NCBI RefSeq assembly: GCF_023715605.1
Contig: NZ_JAMBOL010000001.1
Coordinates: 124,001-188,000 of the forward strand
Direction: 5' to 3'
Source: Halalkalibacter oceani
GTDB taxonomy: Bacteria > Bacillota > Bacilli > Bacillales > Bacillaceae_D
Length of the DNA: 64,000 nt
The notes beneath the pieces are model-generated. The model saw only the letters and a list, made by a program, of their open reading frames with translations. It made no database searches and was not told where the DNA came from. The position numbers and the translations under genes are program-made. Below, piece by piece: positions 58,871 through 64,000 of the stretch (position 1 is its first letter; the number at the start of each line of letters is the position of its first letter).

Positions 58871-58893
58871 CATTAGTGAAAACAACAAGGAGG
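58855..58893 (+). promoter_or_regulatory. Hairpin sequestering the yidC2 Shine-Dalgarno sequence
   Basis: CCTTGTTGTTT (58855-58865, last codons of the small ORF) is perfectly complementary to AAACAACAAGG (58880-58890), whose end is the AAGG of the ribosome site AAGGAGG (58887-58893). A ribosome halted at the DEED codons (58838-58849) would cover bases to about 58864 and melt the stem, freeing the site for ATG 58901. Confidence 0.78.
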
Positions 58894-58900
58894 ATTATGA

Positions 58901-59662
58901 ATGAAAAAACGATTACTGCTAGTGATGATGATTGGGCTGGTCGCCCTTTTAAGTGCGTGTGGAGCGGCGAACCAGGCTCCGATTACGATGGAGACGGAAG
59001 GATTTTGGAATCACTTCTTTGTCTTCCCGATGTCGTGGTTATTGATTCAAGTCGCGGAGCTGTTTGATGGCAGCTATGGCTTCTCAATTATCGTTGTCAC
59101 GATTGCGATTCGGCTGTTATTGCTGCCGCTCGTATTGAAACAACAGAAGAGCGCGCGGGCGATGCAGGCGTTGCGTCCGGAAATGGAAGCCTTGCAGAAA
59201 AAGTTCAAAGCCGGTGATAAAGATCCAAAGAAGCAGCAGGAGATGCAAAAGGAACTGATGGGTCTCTACCAGACACATGGCGTCAATCCGCTTGCCGGCT
59301 GTCTGCCGCTCTTTATTCAAATGCCGGTTCTGATGGCGTTTTACTTTGCAATTATGCGGACGGAGCAAATTGCGCTCCATACGTTTCTATGGTTTGACTT
59401 AGGACAGCCTGATCCTTTTTACTTGCTGCCGCTCATTGCCGGCTTTACGACATTTTTGCAAGTGAAAATGACCGCTACAGGGCTGCAGGATCAGATGAAA
59501 GTGATGATGTATATTATGCCTGTCATGATTATCGTCGCCGGTATTACACTTCCCTCGGCCTTATCGCTTTATTGGGTAGTGGGCAACATCTTCATGATTA
59601 TTCAAACATATTTTACCGTGACAAGATTTGAGCAGAAGCGGGCGGAAGTAAGCAACTCATAA
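58901..59662 (+). CDS. yidC2: YidC/Oxa1-family membrane insertase, second-copy type
   Basis: This 253-residue insertase has a lipoprotein signal (LLSAC, Cys20) and five membrane segments. The conserved hydrophilic-groove arginine is Arg71 in [17 protein letters not shown], and [25 protein letters not shown] and [14 protein letters not shown] are family motifs. It inserts membrane proteins alone or with Sec. The gene is not next to rnpA/rpmH, so it is probably the inducible paralogue (YqjG/YidC2 role), in line with the arrest-peptide-like ORF directly upstream. Confidence 0.93.
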   Translation: MKKRLLLVMMIGLVALLSACGAANQAPITMETEGFWNHFFVFPMSWLLIQVAELFDGSYGFSIIVVTIAIRLLLLPLVLKQQKSARAMQALRPEMEALQKKFKAGDKDPKKQQEMQKELMGLYQTHGVNPLAGCLPLFIQMPVLMAFYFAIMRTEQIALHTFLWFDLGQPDPFYLLPLIAGFTTFLQVKMTATGLQDQMKVMMYIMPVMIIVAGITLPSALSLYWVVGNIFMIIQTYFTVTRFEQKRAEVSNS

Positions 59663-59673
59663 AGTGAGACAGC

Positions 59674-59720
59674 AGAGCCTGGGAAAAGGGTTGAGATTAT
59701 CCTTTTCCCGGGCTCTTTCT
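59674..59720 (+). terminator. Rho-independent terminator after yidC2
   Basis: AGAGCCTGGGAAAAGG (59674-59689) pairs with CCTTTTCCCGGGCTCT (59701-59716), followed by TTCT. Confidence 0.82.
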
Positions 59721-59812
59721 GTTATTTGCGCCCAAACCGGAAAAGTGTGCCATAGACATTCACCTATTTTGCCTTTGCTGAATAAGGTAGAGTGAAGAGG
59801 AGGGAAGAGCAA

Positions 59813-60184
59813 ATGACGAGTCAGCTTGAACAAATCAAAATGCAATGCCAGCAATGTATCAACCAGGCGGTCCATGTTGAGGTCAATGGTCAGCATGGCT
59901 ATAACGGAGTCGTTGAACACGTTGATGATGAATATGTTTATTTAATGGTCCCTGTTGATGAAAACGGACAATACCTTGACCTGGCAACGATGAATATGAA
60001 TGCGATGCACCCAAATGGAGCAAACCAGGCTGTTCAGCCGATGATGAGACAGCAGATGGGAGCGCGTTATCCGTACAATCCATACTTTTCTCCGTATCCG
60101 TTTTACCCATACCCGCCGCGCCCTTTTGGCTGGAATCGCCTCGTCCTCCCATTAGCGGCCCTAACGGCTCTGGCGATTCTTTAA
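59813..60184 (+). CDS. Tyr/Pro-rich hypothetical protein with Sm-like N terminus
   Basis: This 123-residue protein has an N-terminal part with CQQC and a beta-rich stretch AVHVEVNGQHGYNGVVEHVD and DEYVYLMVPVDENG that recalls small Sm-like barrels. A Met/Asn/Gln-rich linker follows, then a Tyr/Pro-rich stretch (YPYNPYFSPYPFYPYPPRP) and a hydrophobic end (LVLPLAALTALAIL). Tyr-rich tails of this kind occur in spore coat proteins. ATG 59813 follows GAGGAGGG. I do not know its function. Confidence 0.72.
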   Translation: MTSQLEQIKMQCQQCINQAVHVEVNGQHGYNGVVEHVDDEYVYLMVPVDENGQYLDLATMNMNAMHPNGANQAVQPMMRQQMGARYPYNPYFSPYPFYPYPPRPFGWNRLVLPLAALTALAIL

Positions 60185-60193
60185 CAGAATGAC

Positions 60194-60360
60194 AGAGGTT
60201 GGGACAAAGGTTGTTTTTTTTACCTTTTTCCCAGGCTCTAAGCAATGAGCGGAACCGCTACGATCTTTTAAAGCCCGTTGTGAGTGGGTTTCTCACAACG
60301 GGCTTGTGGCGTGTGAAGCCATTGCCAGTAGGTCCAAAGCTAGTTTTGTCTCAAGCTCTT
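60194..60360 (-). repeat. Structured intergenic element, copy 7 (reverse orientation)
   Basis: Reading on the minus strand it aligns along its full length with 32408-32577. GCAATG/CATTGC (60242-60325) is the outer stem, and the 14-bp inner hairpin is AAGCCCGTTGTGAG with CTCACAACGGGCTT. Relative to the copy at 32408, two base pairs of that hairpin changed on both sides. A terminator-like hairpin (60194-60239) and a half-hairpin lie at its two ends. Confidence 0.75.
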
Positions 60361-60631
60361 TTTTCGGAGAAAAGGAAAGTCGTCTTTTAAGGATTTGTTC
60401 AAAAGAGTGGCGGCGTTCCCCACTGCGCACAGCAGGAAGAAAAGAAGCCCGTATTCCTTTTGGCTTCCCCGGGAAATAATAGCTATAACGAATGCAGGAG
60501 AAAAGAAAAAATGCAGTGATATTATGAAAAAAGTTGTATTTCTGCATAACTTTTTCTAGGAAATGGTGTGAAGCTCGTTTCAAGCGGGAAAATACGGTAC
60601 AATATGAGGTATAGAGAAGGAGGAATGAGCG
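60361..60631 (+). other. Non-coding leader of cssRS
   Basis: No gene is supported here. A small inverted repeat AAAAAGTT..AACTTTTT (60528-60555) and, later, TACAAT at 60597-60602 as a possible -10 are visible. The -35 is not clear. CssR-binding boxes could lie here because cssRS is autoregulated in Bacillus subtilis, but I cannot identify them. Confidence 0.3.
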
Positions 60632-61315
60632 ATGAAGCAATATCTCGTTTATTTGGTGGAAGATGAGGAAAATTTGTCTGAAGTATTAAAAGCTTATTTA
60701 GAAAAAGAAGGCTGGGAGGTTCGTGTCTTTAATGATGGAGATGCGGCCCGGGACGCGATTACGGACAAGCCTCATCTCTGGATCCTTGATATCATGCTTC
60801 CTGGGACAGATGGCTATCAGCTATTAAAAGGGATTAAAGAAGAAACTGATACACCGGTAATCTTTATTTCCGCGCGGGATCAGGATTTGGATCGCGTGCT
60901 CGGACTGGAAATGGGCAGTGATGACTATTTAGCTAAGCCATTCCTACCGCAGGAGCTGATTATTAGAACGAAAAAACTGCTAAACCGTGTTTACGGGGCA
61001 TCCACTCAAGATCAGAAAAAAATTGAGTTGAATCAATATACGATTGATCCAGTTGGACGGACGGTTATTGATGAAGAAGCAGACGGGGAAAAGCTTGTTG
61101 ATTTAACGACAAAGGAAATGGACTTAATTTTATTGCTTACGGGAGAAATCGGCAAGGCTTTTTCACGCGAAAGTATTATCGAGCATGTGTGGGGAGAAAA
61201 CTATTTCGGCTCAGAGCGGGCCGTTGATGATGTCGTCCGCCGCGTCAGGAAGAAAATGCCACGCATTCATTTAGAAACGCTCTATGGCTACGGCTACAGG
61301 GTTCTATCTTCATGA
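60632..61315 (+). CDS. cssR: Secretion-stress response regulator CssR
   Basis: This 227-residue OmpR-type regulator has receiver Asp53 in LWILDIMLPGTDGY, VEDEENL, FISARDQDLDRVLGLEMGSDDYLAKPFLPQELIIR and a winged helix ending HLETLYGYGYRVLSS. The sequence closely follows Bacillus subtilis CssR, which induces htrA/htrB proteases when misfolded proteins build up outside the cell. ATG 60632 follows AAGGAGG. It overlaps cssS by four bases. The presence of a second YidC nearby gives an envelope-homeostasis theme. Confidence 0.9.
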   Translation: MKQYLVYLVEDEENLSEVLKAYLEKEGWEVRVFNDGDAARDAITDKPHLWILDIMLPGTDGYQLLKGIKEETDTPVIFISARDQDLDRVLGLEMGSDDYLAKPFLPQELIIRTKKLLNRVYGASTQDQKKIELNQYTIDPVGRTVIDEEADGEKLVDLTTKEMDLILLLTGEIGKAFSRESIIEHVWGENYFGSERAVDDVVRRVRKKMPRIHLETLYGYGYRVLSS

Positions 61316-62700
61316 TTAAAGTGAATTTAACGCAGCGGATCTGGCTTGCGTTTATTTCATTAATTGTCCTCGTCGGTCTTTCTATTATTATTATTTATCC
61401 GATTTCAATTAAAGGTACATTAACAGAGGAAACGTATCGCATCATTGAGAACGAGCAGCTTCGCTATGCGTATCCATTGCTTGATCTGATCAGCCCGAGG
61501 CGGGATGAGCCGGGCTTTGTTGAGCGGCGTGAAGCTGGCTCGGTCGGACATTTCTTTATTTATGATACGCTTGGCCGGTCTCCGGAGGGACAGCCGCCGC
61601 CGACAGAGGTTTTACAGGAAATGGCACAAAACGCATACAACCAGGAGGCGAGCCGCGGTCGCTATGAAATCCAATACGGTGGAGCGACGGTTTTCTATGT
61701 AATTGCCAAGGCGCAAATTTCCGGGAATCCGGCTTATCATATTACGTATATGTGGGACACGTACCGCGATGAAATGGTCAACCGTCTCTGGGAACGTCTC
61801 GTCTATATTCTGTTAATTACAAGCGGTCTCAGCCTGCTGCCGGCAATTTGGCTGAAGCACTATTTGCGCCAGCCGCTGATCGTGCTTGGAAACCATTTGG
61901 ATCAAATTGCGAACCGGGATTGGAAGGAACCGTTGAAATGGAAGGGCGATGAAGATTTCCAACGGCTGTCCGACCAATTTGAGAAGATGCGACAAAACTT
62001 AAATTTGTACGATCACGCGCAAAAGACTTTTATTCAGCATGCTTCTCATGAATTAAAAACCCCGATTATGGTCATTAAAAGCTACGCTCATTCGGTAAAA
62101 GATGGCATTATGCCGAAGGAAAATATGGAAAAAACGATGGACGTCATAGTTGAAGAAGCGAACCGGATGGAGCGCCGCGTGATTGATATGCTTTATTATA
62201 CGAAGCTTGACTCACTCAAGGAAGAAACGCCGAAGCATGAGGATCTTGTCTTTGGCGACCTTGCCTTTCAAATTGAAGAACGCTTCCGCGTCCAGCGAGA
62301 GGATGTGAAGATTCTCGTTGAAGGAGCGGATACGCGCTTCAAAGGGGACCGTGAACAACTGGAGGTTTTGCTTGAGAACCTCGTTGAAAATGCGTTACGC
62401 TATGCGCAAGATACGATCTGGATTAAAGCCGAAGCAGATGAACAGCGGACGAAAATTATCGTTGAGAATAACGGGGAGCATATCCCGGCCAGCGACTTGC
62501 CACAGCTTTTTAATCCATTTTATAAGGGGAACAAAGGGAAGTTTGGTCTTGGGCTGGCGATTGTAAAACGGATTTCAGAGCTGCACAATGGCTATCCGAA
62601 AGTCGAAAACAGCGATGTTGGCGTCAGATTTGTCGTGACGATTCCGAAGCAGGAAACTGAGCAGGGCAAGGCGGCGCGCCGGCATAAAAGGAAGGCTTAG
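61312..62700 (+). CDS. cssS: Secretion-stress sensor kinase CssS
   Basis: This 462-residue kinase has two membrane segments (about 9-30 and 163-185) around an extracellular sensor, HAMP, HisKA with HASHELKTPIMVIKSYAHSVKDG (His in SHELKTP) and HATPase domain (ENLVENALRYA, KGKFGLGLAIVKRISELHNG). The layout and the IYPISIKGTLTEETYRIIE start of the sensor match CssS. ATG 61312 overlaps the regulator's end. It phosphorylates CssR on secretion stress. Confidence 0.9.
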   Translation: MIKVNLTQRIWLAFISLIVLVGLSIIIIYPISIKGTLTEETYRIIENEQLRYAYPLLDLISPRRDEPGFVERREAGSVGHFFIYDTLGRSPEGQPPPTEVLQEMAQNAYNQEASRGRYEIQYGGATVFYVIAKAQISGNPAYHITYMWDTYRDEMVNRLWERLVYILLITSGLSLLPAIWLKHYLRQPLIVLGNHLDQIANRDWKEPLKWKGDEDFQRLSDQFEKMRQNLNLYDHAQKTFIQHASHELKTPIMVIKSYAHSVKDGIMPKENMEKTMDVIVEEANRMERRVIDMLYYTKLDSLKEETPKHEDLVFGDLAFQIEERFRVQREDVKILVEGADTRFKGDREQLEVLLENLVENALRYAQDTIWIKAEADEQRTKIIVENNGEHIPASDLPQLFNPFYKGNKGKFGLGLAIVKRISELHNGYPKVENSDVGVRFVVTIPKQETEQGKAARRHKRKA

Positions 62701-62774
62701 ACGCGGCGCTTGTTACTTGAAGATCCGGGACGGGGAGAGCGAGCCTGTCAACTGAATGAGCCTTCTCAAAATCA

Positions 62775-62818
62775 GGGGATGTGTCAAAAGGAAAAACAAC
62801 CTTTTGGCACATCCCTCT
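62775..62818 (+). terminator. Terminator after cssS
   Basis: GGATGTGTCAAAAGG pairs with CCTTTTGGCACATCC (62800-62814), one mismatch, around AAAAACAA, then CTCT. T tract weak. Confidence 0.7.
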
Positions 62819-62873
62819 ATGCTATACTTATAGAAAAGAGACGATTAGCGATGAAGGAGAGGTTGATGAATTA

Positions 62874-63833
62874 ATGGGAAAAGGGATTCGTTTTCAACAG
62901 GTCGGCGACCGCGTTGAAACCTATTATTTAATTAAATCGGCGACAAAAGGGATTGCGAGCAACAATAAACCTTTTTTAACGCTCATTCTTTGTGATCATA
63001 CAGGGGAAATTGAAGCGAAGCTGTGGGGCGCTTCCCCTGAAGATGAAGCGACGTTTAAAAGCAGGGTCATCGTACATATCCAAGGGGAAGTAACGGAATA
63101 TAGAGGCCGGCTGCAAATGAAAATTAGCAGTATCCGGCCAACGAGCGCGATCGACCAGGTGAAGGTTGCTGATTTTGTTCGCTCCGCTCCGATGGCTCCT
63201 GCTGAAATGCTGGAGCAAATCACGCAATATATTTTTGAAATGAAGAATGCTAATATTCAACGGATTACCCGCCATCTTCTGAAAAAGCATCAGGAGGCTT
63301 TCCTCGAATCACCGGCAGCGACGAAAAACCACCATGAATTTGCCTCGGGCCTTGCTTATCACGTTGTCTGCATGTTAAATGTCGCCAAAAGCCTTGCTGC
63401 GCTTTATCCGAGCCTTGATACCGACTTGCTCTATGCCGGGGTTATTCTCCATGATTTAGGAAAAGTACGCGAGCTTTCCGGGGCGATTGATACGACGTAT
63501 ACATTAGAGGGAAAGCTGCTTGGTCATATTTCGATTATCGTCAATGAAATTGCCGAAGCCGCAAAGGAGCTTGGAATTGAAGGGGAAGAAGTGTTAATGC
63601 TGCAGCATATCGCTCTGAGCCATCACGGCAAAGGAGAATGGGGCAGTCCAAAGGCGCCTGTGCTGCGTGAAGCGGAAGTTCTCCATATGATTGATAACAT
63701 TGATGCGAAAATGAATATGATGGATCGCGCGCTTGAGCGGGTTCAGCCGGGAGAATTTTCCGAGCGGATCATGCCAATGGAAAACAGAACCTTCTATAAA
63801 CCGAGCTTTCATGAAGCGCCGCTTGATCTTTAA
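62874..63833 (+). CDS. yhaM: 3'-5' exoribonuclease YhaM
   Basis: This 319-residue protein has an N-terminal OB-fold nucleic-acid-binding domain (about 15-95; [19 protein letters not shown]) and an HD metal-dependent nuclease domain (about 155-290). His163 and the His193-Asp194 pair in [12 protein letters not shown] are visible, with a later His in [11 protein letters not shown]. YhaM degrades RNA and single-stranded DNA from the 3' end. ATG 62874 ([12 protein letters not shown]) is preferred over in-frame starts inside the upstream terminator. AAGGAGAGG lies about 12 bases before it. Confidence 0.93.
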   Translation: MGKGIRFQQVGDRVETYYLIKSATKGIASNNKPFLTLILCDHTGEIEAKLWGASPEDEATFKSRVIVHIQGEVTEYRGRLQMKISSIRPTSAIDQVKVADFVRSAPMAPAEMLEQITQYIFEMKNANIQRITRHLLKKHQEAFLESPAATKNHHEFASGLAYHVVCMLNVAKSLAALYPSLDTDLLYAGVILHDLGKVRELSGAIDTTYTLEGKLLGHISIIVNEIAEAAKELGIEGEEVLMLQHIALSHHGKGEWGSPKAPVLREAEVLHMIDNIDAKMNMMDRALERVQPGEFSERIMPMENRTFYKPSFHEAPLDL

Positions 63834-63853
63834 TTCTAGTTCTAAACCTCCGG

Positions 63854-63883
63854 GCTTGTACATAGATATACAGTAGTACAAGC
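63854..63883 (+). promoter_or_regulatory. 8-bp inverted repeat before the last gene
   Basis: GCTTGTAC (63854-63861) and GTACAAGC (63876-63883) are perfect arms around 14 bases, 18 bases before the last start codon. There is no T tract, so an operator or leader hairpin is more likely than a terminator. Confidence 0.4.
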
Positions 63884-63900
63884 TGCATGGAGGGAAGGAA

Positions 63901-64000
63901 ATGGAAACAAAACAAAAAAACACACGACGGGCATTATGGTTGTTAGCTGTTTTAGTACTCGCATTTCTCTTGACTCAAACAAGACTTGGTATGATCCTTT
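63901..64000 (+). CDS. Membrane protein, N-terminal part only (runs off window)
   Basis: ATG 63901 follows GGAGGGAAGG. The visible 33 residues are METKQKNTRRALWLLAVLVL, then AFLLTQTRLGMIL: a short basic start and one hydrophobic segment, so a membrane-anchored or exported protein. In Bacillus subtilis yhaL and prsA follow yhaM, but this start does not look like either. No function can be given. Confidence 0.6.
   Translation, partial: METKQKNTRRALWLLAVLVLAFLLTQTRLGMIL

Overview
This window comes from the chromosome of an endospore-forming member of the Bacillaceae. Evidence for this is an alpha/beta small acid-soluble spore protein gene, spoVR, a yhaX-like spore gene, a yng-type leucine-degradation operon, yhcX, yheA/yheB, yhaQP, cssRS and yhaM. 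Shine-Dalgarno sequences are strong (AAGGAGG type), start codons are often GTG or TTG, and CcpA (cre) boxes sit in front of catabolic genes. I saw no rRNA, tRNA, CRISPR array, intact insertion sequence or prophage.

Layout. 1-115: start of a secreted protein on the minus strand. 322-13057: an acid-catabolism region. It holds a family III CoA-transferase, a crotonase and a hotdog thioesterase behind a promoter with a GntR-type palindrome; a tripartite tricarboxylate transporter (TctC/B/A) behind a cre box; a GntR/FCD regulator; a DASS-type permease; two 2-hydroxyacid dehydrogenases of unrelated folds; two FAH-family hydrolases; and an SDR. 13082-19986: a glycerophosphodiesterase convergent with a minus-strand glgC-glgD-glgA-glgP operon that has no glgB. 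20223-29187: DUF2225 protein, CheX-like protein, yhcX, a YtkA-like protein, glpD, pgcA and spoVR. 29437-33485: a two-component system and two PepSY proteins. 34127-37408: a DUF4127 protein and an aminotransferase. 38041-45966: a cre-preceded yngJ-H-HB-G-F-E-I type operon for leucine/isovalerate breakdown. 46161-49226: a SASP gene, a small Cys-rich protein, then SDR, Fe-ADH and NIPSNAP genes. 49363-51873 (minus): msmX-like ATPase, a PucR/CdaR-like regulator and a 55-residue protein. 52003-56150: yheB, yheA, a small membrane protein, a yhaX-like gene, a DUF3221-like lipoprotein or secreted protein, and a YhzD-like protein. 56382-64000: yhaQ, yhaP, a putative arrest peptide, a second YidC, a Tyr/Pro-rich protein, cssRS, yhaM and a truncated gene.

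The most interesting finding is at 58545-58901. An 89-codon ORF with one N-terminal membrane segment ends in an acidic DEED cluster just before its stop codon. The last codons form the left arm of an 11-bp perfect hairpin, and the right arm covers the Shine-Dalgarno sequence of the following yidC-type gene. This is the architecture of the MifM ribosome-arrest sensor that controls yidC2 in Bacillus subtilis, but in a different gene neighbourhood and with a mostly different sequence.

The second notable signal is a family of seven intergenic elements with a common nested fold (outer stem, second stem, 12-14-bp inner hairpin). They differ in sequence but keep their pairing, including compensatory changes, and they are usually flanked by terminator-like hairpins. 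Other points of interest are a second gene whose Shine-Dalgarno sequence lies in a 13-bp inverted repeat (23451-23503), a HAD protein lacking its nucleophile, and a possible ATG-to-ATA start-codon change at 55949.
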